A DNA stretch of 6,206 nt from Anaerolineaceae bacterium (GCA_009885445.1 VFKQ01000385.1:1-6206), one strand, 5' to 3'. Positions 1-6,006 are shown, numbered from the stretch's first letter. A program made the numbers and translations. Notes: generated from the sequence alone by a model not told the origin.

Positions 1-1001
1 CTGTCGCCGAGCACGTTCGCGGCCAGCATCACCACGGGACGCGAGTCTAGCCCGAGGGCTTTGCGCGTTTCATCCGCGCCCTGCGAGGAGACGTATTGCC
101 ACAGCCGCTTGGATTTTCCCCAGACGCGCGCGCCGCGACGGGCGTTCTCCAAATCTGCGACGCGCTCAAACATGGAATCGGTGATTGGTAATTTGCAACG
201 CTCCACAAGATAGTCCGTGTCCTGTTGCATGATGGACGAGTTCTGCGCCAGCCAAATCTGCTCGCGCTGGTCGTTGAACTCATAAGTGACTGCGGGGATG
301 CCGAGATGACGCGCCACGCGAAAGACGATGCCCATTTCGAGAATCAGTCCGTTGGGCACGAGCACAACTTCGGGGCGATTCTTTTGCATGTAAGTCAACG
401 CGGACTGCGCCGCGAAGGTGTTGCGTTCAATGCGCAAATCATAAAGCGCGCGTTCCGCTGGATTCTGCATGTCCACTTCTTCGCGCATCAGCGTGTACTG
501 CGCATCCCAGAGGGAGATTTCTTTTATGTCGGCTTGAAGTTCGCTTGGTAAATTCTGGAGTTCGCCCGCTTGCTGGCGCGCATCGGGGAGCAAGCTCCCC
601 GAGTCCATATTAATATGTTTCACCAGCGGACTCAGGGCAGATAACGCATCACGCGTGTGCAAGACACGCTGGCGTTGAGTCAGACTGTCCATGCGCTTGT
701 GCCACTCGGAATAGGGCAGAGTCATCAATGTAACTTTGTGTCCCAGCCCGGCCAGCGCCAAACTAATGACGGCGGATTGCTCCACCCAATAATGCAACGT
801 GGAGAAAAACAAAATATTTTTTCCAGCAAGTGCCGTCTTTGCTATCGGCGCGACTCTTGCCACAGCATCCGGCAAATATTTTTTCAGCGCATCGAGATTG
901 TAATGGTCCCTGCGGGCGCGGTGCTTTTGCCGAAGGCTGTAATCCAGTTCGGCGACGAGAGGCAGACTGCCAAGGAAATTGCGCAGGGAATTTTTGTTCA
1001 T
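1..1001 (-). CDS. Probable glycosyltransferase, 3' end missing (runs off window)
   Basis: The frame is open without a stop from the ATG at 1001 to the window edge, giving 333 residues; the C-terminal part lies outside. Residues 61-67 (KNILFFS) form a hydrophobic strand followed by a helix and 'GLGHKVTLMTLPYSEW' (85-100), the layout of the first Rossmann-like unit of a GT-B fold. Residues 211-243 (VVLVPNGLILEMG, then HLGIPAVTYEF) look like the 'there lies the name/source, retrieve by location' strand-helix-strand unit typical of such enzymes. The visible end, 'RPVVMLAANVLGD' (321-333), resembles the strand that opens the C-terminal nucleotide-sugar domain. No membrane segment or signal peptide is seen, so it is probably cytoplasmic. 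It follows wzt by 71 bases and is probably co-transcribed, so it likely builds the polysaccharide that wzt exports. No Shine-Dalgarno sequence precedes the ATG; the pyrimidine heptamer repeat runs straight into it. The substrate cannot be told. The family call rests on fold pattern and context and could be wrong. Confidence 0.72.
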   Translation of the reverse strand, partial: MNKNSLRNFLGSLPLVAELDYSLRQKHRARRDHYNLDALKKYLPDAVARVAPIAKTALAGKNILFFSTLHYWVEQSAVISLALAGLGHKVTLMTLPYSEWHKRMDSLTQRQRVLHTRDALSALSPLVKHINMDSGSLLPDARQQAGELQNLPSELQADIKEISLWDAQYTLMREEVDMQNPAERALYDLRIERNTFAAQSALTYMQKNRPEVVLVPNGLILEMGIVFRVARHLGIPAVTYEFNDQREQIWLAQNSSIMQQDTDYLVERCKLPITDSMFERVADLENARRGARVWGKSKRLWQYVSSQGADETRKALGLDSRPVVMLAANVLGD

Positions 1002-1072
1002 AGAAGAGAGCAGAGAATAGCGAGAAGAGAACAGTGGAGAGCAAGGGTTACTACTCTCTGTTCTCTGATCAT
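1002..1072. repeat. Intergenic heptamer inverted repeat (wzt / glycosyltransferase junction)
   Basis: The whole 71-bp gap is low-complexity sequence in roughly 7-bp steps. On the minus strand it is purine-rich after the wzt stop and pyrimidine-rich up to the next ATG. The arms AGAGAACAG (1026-1034) and CTGTTCTCT (1058-1066) are perfectly complementary. Inside them AGAG (1038-1041) pairs with CTCT (1054-1057), leaving a 3-base bulge (1035-1037) and a 12-base loop. There is no U-tract after the stem, so it does not look like an intrinsic terminator. The final bases of wzt (GATTAG and the following ATGATC) already resemble the repeat. Confidence 0.8.
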
Positions 1073-2377
1073 CTAATCACTAATTTTTTCAATCTTCCAT
1101 TCCAGCCGCGGACGAATCGGGCCGACGCGCGGTTCGGGCCATTGCGTGCCGGGCGCGCCGCTGATGTCCACGTTGAAGGCCAGCGCGTTTTCGTCCATGA
1201 AGTAGCGCTTCACGGCGAACGAACTCGCGTTCACGCCCACGCTGTAACGTCCCTCGTTGAAAATGTCGGGCGGCAGAATCACGCGGCTGACGTAACGTCC
1301 CGCAGAACGCGCGCCGAATTTTTCAAACATCATTGGGTCGTCGGTGTCGAACGAGGTGAACACATATTCGCCGCGCATGGTCGAGAGATAAATTCCGACG
1401 CGCAAACCCGTTATGGGCGCGGTCAGTTCGTATTCAAATTCGAGCGACGAGGACTCGGTCGAGCGGATCGTGTCCACGACTTTGCCGCTTCTATCGCGGA
1501 CCGTGAGGCGGGTCGGGCGGAACGGAGCGCTCGCCGCTGACACTTCGTCCGCATCCCAAATCCGCTCGCCCGATTCGGCTTGACCAGATGAAAGATAAAA
1601 GTCCACGGCCTCTTGCGTAGGCGCGCGCATCAAAAGTTTTCCTTTGTTGAGCACGATGGCTTCCTGCGTGAGGCGCAAAATGGCGGACATGTTGTGGCTG
1701 ACAAAAAGCACCGTGCGGCCCTGTTGCGCAACGTCGCTCATCTTGCCGAGACACTTGCGCTGAAACTCGGCGTCGCCCACGGCGAGCACTTCGTCCACGA
1801 CGAGAATCTCCGGCTCGAGGTGCGCGGCCACCGCGAAAGCGAGACGCAGATACATGCCCGACGAATAACGTTTGACGGGCGTGTCTATGAATTGGCCGAC
1901 TTCAGAAAAGTCGACCATCTCGTCAAACTTCGAGTCGATCTCGGCGCGCTTCATGCCGAGGATGGCGCCGTTCATAAAAATATTTTCGCGGCCGGTCAGT
2001 TCGGGATGAAAGCCCGTGCCCACTTCGAGCAGTGAGCCGACTCGTCCGCGCACCGACACCGTGCCCGTGGTGGGTTCAGTGACGCGCGAGAGAATCTTAA
2101 GCAAGGTGCTTTTGCCCGCGCCGTTGCGCCCGACGATGCCGAGCACTTTGCCTTCTTCGAGGTCGAAGGAAATGTCTTTGAGCGCCCAGATGAAATTCTG
2201 TCCCGAGTTGCGGGGTGCGAGTTGCGGGTTGCGTTTCACTAGAGACGCGGCGAAACGAAACGGCGCTTTGATGGTGTCCACTATTTGTTCGCGCAACATG
2301 CCGTAGCGGAACTTGGTCTGCGCGGTGCCGATGTCGTAACGTTTGCTGATGTTTTTTACAGAGATGGCGGTTGTCAT
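1073..2377 (-). CDS. wzt: Polysaccharide ABC exporter, ATP-binding subunit (Wzt-like) with C-terminal glycan-recognition domain
   Basis: ATPase of an exporter that moves an undecaprenyl-linked polysaccharide (O-antigen, teichoic-type or capsule-like) across the cytoplasmic membrane, partnered with the permease encoded just upstream. The 434-residue protein has all nucleotide-binding motifs: Walker A GRNGAGKS (83-90), signature YSSGM (171-175), Walker B ILVVDE (191-196) and switch histidine in SHN (H228). As in other Wzt proteins, a long insert (about residues 18-60) separates the first strand from Walker A. Residues from about 270 to 434 form an extra C-terminal region predicted to be a beta-sandwich; in known Wzt proteins this domain binds the modified non-reducing end of the chain and so couples chain termination to export. 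The start MTTAISVKNISKRYD fits the family well. It lacks a recognisable Shine-Dalgarno; heptamers of the GTAATTG class precede the ATG. The insert is partly encoded by a heptamer repeat at 2205-2232. Confidence 0.95.
   Translation of the reverse strand: MTTAISVKNISKRYDIGTAQTKFRYGMLREQIVDTIKAPFRFAASLVKRNPQLAPRNSGQNFIWALKDISFDLEEGKVLGIVGRNGAGKSTLLKILSRVTEPTTGTVSVRGRVGSLLEVGTGFHPELTGRENIFMNGAILGMKRAEIDSKFDEMVDFSEVGQFIDTPVKRYSSGMYLRLAFAVAAHLEPEILVVDEVLAVGDAEFQRKCLGKMSDVAQQGRTVLFVSHNMSAILRLTQEAIVLNKGKLLMRAPTQEAVDFYLSSGQAESGERIWDADEVSAASAPFRPTRLTVRDRSGKVVDTIRSTESSSLEFEYELTAPITGLRVGIYLSTMRGEYVFTSFDTDDPMMFEKFGARSAGRYVSRVILPPDIFNEGRYSVGVNASSFAVKRYFMDENALAFNVDISGAPGTQWPEPRVGPIRPRLEWKIEKISD
2205..2232. 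repeat. Four-unit heptamer repeat inside wzt
   Basis: On the plus strand there are four contiguous 7-bp units: GAGTTGC, GGGGTGC, GAGTTGC, GGGTTGC. Read as wzt codons they give about residues 49-58 (RNPQLAPRNS) within the variable insert before Walker A. The 7-bp period is out of phase with codons, so the protein sequence does not repeat. The run resembles the intergenic heptamers in period and in the GAG-type unit. Confidence 0.7.
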
Positions 2378-2381
2378 AAGA

Positions 2382-2402
2382 GTAATTGGTAAATGGTAAT
2401 TG
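2382..2402. repeat. Three GTAATTG-type heptamers just upstream of wzt
   Basis: Three 7-bp units in register, GTAATTG, GTAAATG, GTAATTG (plus strand), end four bases before the wzt start codon. The same unit builds the hairpin between the epimerase and fcl at 4429-4479. No ribosome-binding site is seen between them and the ATG. Confidence 0.75.
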
Positions 2403-2425
2403 AGTCGGGGAGAAATGGAGAATTA

Positions 2426-2495
2426 GAGAGAAGAGAGAAGAGAGAAGAGAGAAGAGAGTAGTGAGTAGTGAGTAGTGAGTAGTGAGTAGTGAGTG
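2426..2495. repeat. Ten-unit heptamer array, wzm-wzt intergenic region
   Basis: Ten 7-bp units in unbroken register on the plus strand: GAGAGAA four times, GAGAGTA once, GTGAGTA four times, GTGAGTG once. The single GAGAGTA at 2454-2460 is a hybrid between the two blocks. The array lies in the 147-bp gap between the wzm stop and wzt start. Between it and the wzm stop, 2500-2524 carries the opposite strand sense (CTATTCAC, TCTCTATTCTC), so imperfect pairing with the array is possible. Confidence 0.92.
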
Positions 2496-2524
2496 CAAAC
2501 TATTCACCATTCTCTATTCTCTTC

Positions 2525-3370
2525 CTATATCGTATCCGCGAAGGTGCGTTCCATGGAGCGGAAATAAAATAGTCCGCTGACGAGGACGAGCAGCGAGATG
2601 GCCGCAGAAACGTATAGCGCCGCATCGGGGCCGCTCCCCGCGTTGAGCAGTGCCCAGCGGAATCCATTGACGACTCCCGCCATCGGGTTGAGCGAATAGA
2701 CGAGTTGCCACTGGTCTGAAATCACTTTGGCTGAGTATGCGACGGGTGTAATGAACAACCAGAATTGAGTCAGAAAAGGAAGCACGTAATTCACGTCGCG
2801 ATATTTGACGTTGATTGCCGAGAGCCACAGTGCCACGCCCAGAGCGGTGATGATGGCCAGCAACATGAACAGCGGCAAGGCCCACAGCGCTGTCCACGAG
2901 GGCGTGATGTTGTAGTAGAACATCATGCCAACGAGGATGACAAACGAGATGGCAAAGTCCACCAGGCCGGCGAGCACCGAAGAGATGGGCAGGACCAGGC
3001 GCGGAAAATAGATTTTGGAAATCATATTGTGATTCGCGGTCAACGAACGACTGCCCTGATTGAGCGCGGCGGCGAAGAGTCCCCAGGGCAGGAGCGCGGA
3101 GAAAGCGAAGATGGGATAGGGGATTCCGTCGGTGGGAACTTTGGCGACTGTGCCAAAAAGGAAATTGAAGACCAGCATGGTCATCACGGGTTGGATGATG
3201 GCCCACAACGCGCCGAGCGCTGTCTGCTTGTAGCGGACTTTGAGTTCACGCCAGATCATAAAGAAGACCAGTTCGCGATACTTCCACAAGTCACCCAGCC
3301 TGAGCGCGGCGAGTCCGCTGGAGGGCTTGATGTAGATGGTGGTGGGTTCGTGTTTTGTAAGTTCAGTCAT
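2525..3370 (-). CDS. wzm: Polysaccharide ABC exporter, permease subunit (Wzm-like)
   Basis: Membrane subunit of the ABC-2 exporter that pairs with the Wzt ATPase. From the ATG at 3370 the protein has 281 residues, close to the usual size of Wzm/TagG permeases. It shows the family's amphipathic signature RELKVRYKQTALGALWAIIQ (41-60) ahead of the first membrane span. About six hydrophobic segments follow (roughly 55-75, 83-103, 125-150, 163-185, 195-212, 250-270), with SAINVKYRDV (184-193) and NPMAGVVNGFRWALL (228-242), both typical of this family. The frame continues upstream to a GTG at 3421, but those 17 residues are encoded by heptamer repeat and are probably not translated; MTELTKHE is the better start. 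No clear Shine-Dalgarno is visible. It lies 64 bases after fcl and 147 before wzt, in the usual wzm-wzt order. Confidence 0.95.
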   Translation of the reverse strand: MTELTKHEPTTIYIKPSSGLAALRLGDLWKYRELVFFMIWRELKVRYKQTALGALWAIIQPVMTMLVFNFLFGTVAKVPTDGIPYPIFAFSALLPWGLFAAALNQGSRSLTANHNMISKIYFPRLVLPISSVLAGLVDFAISFVILVGMMFYYNITPSWTALWALPLFMLLAIITALGVALWLSAINVKYRDVNYVLPFLTQFWLFITPVAYSAKVISDQWQLVYSLNPMAGVVNGFRWALLNAGSGPDAALYVSAAISLLVLVSGLFYFRSMERTFADTI

Positions 3371-3380
3371 CAGATGATTA

Positions 3381-3455
3381 GAGAGAAGAGAATAGAGAAC
3401 AGAAAGAACTCCGTTCCGCACTACTCCCTGTTCTCTACTCCCTATTCTCTATTAT
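3381..3455. repeat. Inverted pair of heptamer arrays between fcl and wzm
   Basis: Plus-strand units at 3381-3408 are GAGAGAA, GAGAATA, GAGAACA, GAAAGAA. Five units in the opposite sense follow at 3421-3455: CTACTCC, CTGTTCT, CTACTCC, CTATTCT, CTATTAT. AGAGAACAG (3394-3402) pairs perfectly with CTGTTCTCT (3428-3436), and AGAGAAT (3387-3393) pairs with ATTCTCT (3444-3450). The bulge between the two stems (3437-3443) is exactly one heptamer long. The second array extends into the fcl coding sequence and supplies its stop codon. Confidence 0.88.
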
Positions 3456-4415
3456 CTGCTTGTTTGCCTTGAACCATTCAATCGTCCTGCGCATGCCATC
3501 TTCAAAAGAGACTTGCGCGCTCCAGCCGAAGAGTTCTTTGGCGCGAGTCACGTCGAGTCCGCGGCGGGGCTGGCCGTTGGGTTTGTCAGTTTGCCAGGTG
3601 AGTGTGCCGTTAAAGCCGGTCATTTTGACGACGAGTTCGGCCAAATCCTTAATCGAGATTTCGTAGCCCGAGCCGATGTTGACGGGCTGGTCGCCGTTGT
3701 ATTTTTCGGCGGCGCTAACGATGCCATCGGCGGCGTCTTCGACGTAGAGGAATTCGCGCGTCGGCGAACCGTCGCCCCAGATGGGCAGTGACTTGTCGCC
3801 GCGTTCGTTCGCTTCGACGGCCTTCCGAATCAATGCGGGGATGACGTGCGATGTTTGTAAATTGAAGTTATCACCCGGGCCGTACAAATTCACCGGCAAC
3901 AAATAAATAGCATTGAAGCCATATTGCTGGCGATAAGTCTGTGCCTGCACGAGCATCATCTTTTTGGCCAGGCCATACGGCGCGTTGGTCTCTTCGGGGT
4001 AGCCGTTCCACAAGTCATCTTCTTTAAAAGGAACAGGCGTAAATTTTGGGTACGCGCAGACCGTGCCCGTGGCCACAAATTTTCCGACGCCGTGTTTATA
4101 GGCATGGTGCATCAGCTCCACGCCCATGATCATGTTGTCGTAAAAGAATTCGGCGGGATGCTCGCGATTCGCGCCGATGCCGCCCACGTTTGCAGCAAGG
4201 TGAATCGTGACCACATTTTTTGGATCCACGCCTTTTAGCGCGTCCGCATACAAACGTTCGACGGCCTCACGCTGGGTCAGGTCGTAATCCTTTTTGCGCG
4301 GGACGAAAATGTCCACTGCGCCGCGCGCCTTGAGATTCGCAATCACGAACGCGCCGAGGAAACCTCCGCCGCCGGTGACGATGACTCTTTTTCCTTGCCA
4401 GAAATTTTCTGCCAT
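3435..4415 (-). CDS. fcl: GDP-L-fucose synthase-like NAD(P)-dependent reductase/epimerase
   Basis: Extended short-chain dehydrogenase that probably converts GDP-4-keto-6-deoxy-D-mannose to GDP-L-fucose (3,5-epimerisation then NADPH-dependent 4-keto reduction). The 326 residues include the nucleotide-binding GGGGFLG (15-21), basic residues RKK (40-42) where NADP's phosphate would sit, AANVGGIGANREHPAEFFYDNM (74-95, family hallmark), GTVCAYP (117-123), the YGLAK catalytic pair Y147/K151, and NLYGPGDNF plus SHVIPALI (H190). C120 and H190 match the acid/base residues of E. coli GDP-fucose synthase. T118 stands where that enzyme has its catalytic serine. The start at 4415 is fixed by a good AGGAG seven bases upstream; the frame extends to a TTG at 4439 but that region is repeat. 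The last seven residues (QIIENRE) and stop lie in a heptamer repeat. GDP-mannose 4,6-dehydratase must be encoded elsewhere. A related GDP-deoxysugar synthase is the main alternative. Confidence 0.87.
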   Translation of the reverse strand: MAENFWQGKRVIVTGGGGFLGAFVIANLKARGAVDIFVPRKKDYDLTQREAVERLYADALKGVDPKNVVTIHLAANVGGIGANREHPAEFFYDNMIMGVELMHHAYKHGVGKFVATGTVCAYPKFTPVPFKEDDLWNGYPEETNAPYGLAKKMMLVQAQTYRQQYGFNAIYLLPVNLYGPGDNFNLQTSHVIPALIRKAVEANERGDKSLPIWGDGSPTREFLYVEDAADGIVSAAEKYNGDQPVNIGSGYEISIKDLAELVVKMTGFNGTLTWQTDKPNGQPRRGLDVTRAKELFGWSAQVSFEDGMRRTIEWFKANKQIIENRE

Positions 4416-4422
4416 AATCAGT

Positions 4423-4427
4423 CTCCT
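4423..4427 (-). promoter_or_regulatory. Shine-Dalgarno site of fcl
   Basis: AGGAG on the minus strand, seven bases before the ATG at 4415. It decides the start over the upstream in-frame TTG at 4439. It is the only strong ribosome-binding site seen in the operon and sits directly after the 17-bp hairpin. Confidence 0.8.
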
Positions 4428-4428
4428 G

Positions 4429-4479
4429 ATAATTACCAATTACCATTTATTGTTTTCGTAATTGGTAATTGGTAATTAT
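4429..4479. repeat. Perfect 17-bp inverted repeat of GTAATTG heptamers between epimerase gene and fcl
   Basis: The arms 4429-4445 and 4463-4479 are exactly complementary over 17 bases, each made of about two and a half TAATTGG/CCAATTA units, with a 17-base loop (4446-4462). The TAA stop of the epimerase gene (4476-4478) is inside one arm, and the fcl Shine-Dalgarno begins one base beyond the other. The stem is AT-rich and lacks a following U-tract, so it is not a typical terminator. Confidence 0.93.
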
Positions 4480-5513
4480 TGAACGATGAACTGCGCATTC
4501 CGATACTTCTCATCCTGCGGATTGCGAATCAATCCGCTCTTCAGCGCGAAGACCAATTCGCGGATGCCGTCGTCAACATTCAAGATTGTTTCAAAGCCGA
4601 GTTCGCGTTTAATTTTTTCAAACGATACGCTGATGTCGCGCATGTCGCCGCCGAAAGTTAAATCTTTGTAATCCACAATAGTCTGCGGCATGCGCCGAAG
4701 AATCAATTGCACGATTTCATCTTTGGTGTAGTTGCCGCTGTCGGTGCCGAGATTGAAAATTTGTCCGCGTATTTTTTGCTCAGGCGCGTCGAGTCCCGAC
4801 AAGATGCCGCGCACCACGTCACGCACATGCACGAACGAGCGCGTGTATCCGCGCTGATAAATAATCAGTTCGCGTTTGGTGAAGGCGTCGAGCACAAATT
4901 GGTTGATGATCAAATCAAAACGCGTGCGCGGCGAGATGCCATACAGCGTGGCAAAACGAAACGACAACGGCGCAGTGACGGAATCTTTTTGCGCCAATAA
5001 AAATTCTTCAGCCGCAATTTTTGTTTCCGCATACAACGATTGTGGATTTAATGGGGACTCTTCGGTGACGGGTTTGCCGTCTGTAGACAGGCCATAGTTG
5101 CTATACGTGGACGCAAACACGAATCGTCCCGCGCCCAAAGCGGACGCCTGCTCGAAGACTTGCTTCGTCGCTTCGACGTTGTAGCGCCACGCGGCCTGAC
5201 GTCCCACCGCCTGACAGGCGGGGAAGCCGACGATGGCCGCCAGGTGGATGACCGAGTCTGGTTTGGGCCAACCCGCTTTCCCGTAAGTGCTTCGGGACGA
5301 TGTCAGCGCGTCACGCACCGCGCGGGGTTCGGTCACGTCGGTTTTGACGAAATTAAAATTGGGGTGGTGCAAAAATCCAACGAGGGACTCTCCGCCGAAG
5401 AGCAGACTGTCTAGCACGGTGACGCGCCAATTCGCGCGGAGCAGTTCCGAGGTCAGCAGTGAACCGATGTAGCCTGCGCCGCCGGTGATGAGGGCGTGTC
5501 GTGATTCGTTCAT
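4476..5513 (-). CDS. NAD-dependent epimerase/dehydratase (extended SDR, sugar-nucleotide enzyme)
   Basis: A 345-residue extended SDR that probably epimerises, dehydrates or reduces a nucleotide sugar for the polysaccharide. It has the N-terminal dinucleotide loop GGAGYIGS (11-18), an aspartate at the end of the second strand (VLD, D35) that favours NAD over NADP, HLAAIVGFPAC (90-100), the STY stretch (135-137) and the catalytic YAETK (Y161, K165). FRFATLYG (186-193) and RSFVHVRDVV (225-234) are common C-terminal substrate-domain motifs. A loop at about 72-85 (SSRSTYGKAGWPKP) before HLAA looks longer than usual. The exact substrate cannot be assigned. The ATG overlaps the TGA of the regulator gene (ATGA at 5513-5510), which suggests translational coupling; only a weak GGTG precedes it. 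The TAA stop lies inside the hairpin before fcl. Confidence 0.92.
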   Translation of the reverse strand: MNESRHALITGGAGYIGSLLTSELLRANWRVTVLDSLLFGGESLVGFLHHPNFNFVKTDVTEPRAVRDALTSSRSTYGKAGWPKPDSVIHLAAIVGFPACQAVGRQAAWRYNVEATKQVFEQASALGAGRFVFASTYSNYGLSTDGKPVTEESPLNPQSLYAETKIAAEEFLLAQKDSVTAPLSFRFATLYGISPRTRFDLIINQFVLDAFTKRELIIYQRGYTRSFVHVRDVVRGILSGLDAPEQKIRGQIFNLGTDSGNYTKDEIVQLILRRMPQTIVDYKDLTFGGDMRDISVSFEKIKRELGFETILNVDDGIRELVFALKSGLIRNPQDEKYRNAQFIVQ

Positions 5514-5989
5514 TGAGTCACCGCCGAAGGCAGGCGCAGAGTCACTTTGAAGCCTTTGACTTCGAGCGCGGGCGCGTTGCTATCGTTGACGATTTGCAGA
5601 CCCTGCTCGAGGCAGGTGAGGCGGGCGATGTCGGCCACGTCGCCGCCGCCGAGGATGCGCACACGCTCGTGCCCGTCGCGGCGAATCGCGCTGACGTGTT
5701 CCTTGACGCGTTGGCGTGTTTTGCGATACAGGTCGAAGGAGCGCTCGAGGTAGTCCACTGCCAGGCGGGCGCGCAGGGCGATGCCTTCGGGCGTGATGAT
5801 GTAGCGCAGTTTTTTGCGCTCGGCGCGCGAGACTTTGACGTAGCCCTTTTCGATGAGGCGCTTGATGTGCCAGTTGACCGTGCCGACGGCCACGCCGAGT
5901 TGCGTGGCCAGCGTGGACTGGTTCACGTTCGGGTCGCTCTCGATTTGCTCGAGCAGGGTCAGTTCGCGGGTGGTTTCGGGGGTTTCCAT
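5510..5989 (-). CDS. Winged helix-turn-helix regulator with short C-terminal Rossmann-like segment
   Basis: Probable DNA-binding regulator of the operon, first gene after the promoter. From the ATG at 5989 it has 159 residues. Residues 9-50 (LLEQIESDPNVNQSTLATQL, then GVAVGTVNWHIKRLIEKGY) form a clear helix-turn-helix, followed by a basic wing (KVSRAERKKLRYIITPEGI, 52-70). This resembles the small MarR-like regulators found with exopolysaccharide clusters. Residues 72-105 are a charged helix that could dimerise. Residues 109-159 contain RVRILGGGDVADIARLTC (109-126), which looks like the first strand, glycine-rich loop and helix of a Rossmann unit, but the protein stops soon after, so a full nucleotide-binding domain is absent. 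The frame is open upstream to 6139, but those codons cross the promoter and read as non-coding. The stop overlaps the next gene by four bases. Ligand and direction of control are unknown. Confidence 0.85.
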   Translation of the reverse strand: METPETTRELTLLEQIESDPNVNQSTLATQLGVAVGTVNWHIKRLIEKGYVKVSRAERKKLRYIITPEGIALRARLAVDYLERSFDLYRKTRQRVKEHVSAIRRDGHERVRILGGGDVADIARLTCLEQGLQIVNDSNAPALEVKGFKVTLRLPSAVTQ

Positions 5990-6006
5990 GTTGTTTTTCA
6001 ATCCAA

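Noticed and set aside
763..1044. Minus-strand frame starting MLSTVLFSLFSALF
   Set aside because: The start lies in the heptamer hairpin and the rest is an out-of-frame reading of the glycosyltransferase gene; the frame from 1001 has protein-like motifs.
225..1076. Plus-strand open frames opposite the glycosyltransferase gene (225-551, 657-1076)
   Set aside because: They oppose a continuous minus-strand frame of 333 codons, have no family signature and end in repeat DNA.
2426..2495. CRISPR array
   Set aside because: Units are 7 bp and contiguous, with no spacers and no cas genes nearby.
2097..2510. Minus-strand frame starting MVNSLHSLLTTHYS across the wzm-wzt gap
   Set aside because: Its first half is translation of heptamers and its second half is a shifted frame of wzt with no recognisable protein features.
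3371..3421. GTG at 3421 as the wzm start
   Set aside because: It would add 17 residues encoded by heptamer repeat; the ATG at 3370 begins a normal Wzm N-terminus.
4429..4479. Intrinsic terminator
   Set aside because: The stem is AT-rich and is followed by the fcl Shine-Dalgarno, not a U-tract, within a same-strand operon.
5207..5221. 15-bp palindrome CCGCCTG-A-CAGGCGG in the epimerase gene
   Set aside because: It encodes the conserved-looking GFPACQAV stretch and is short, so coding constraint or chance explains it.
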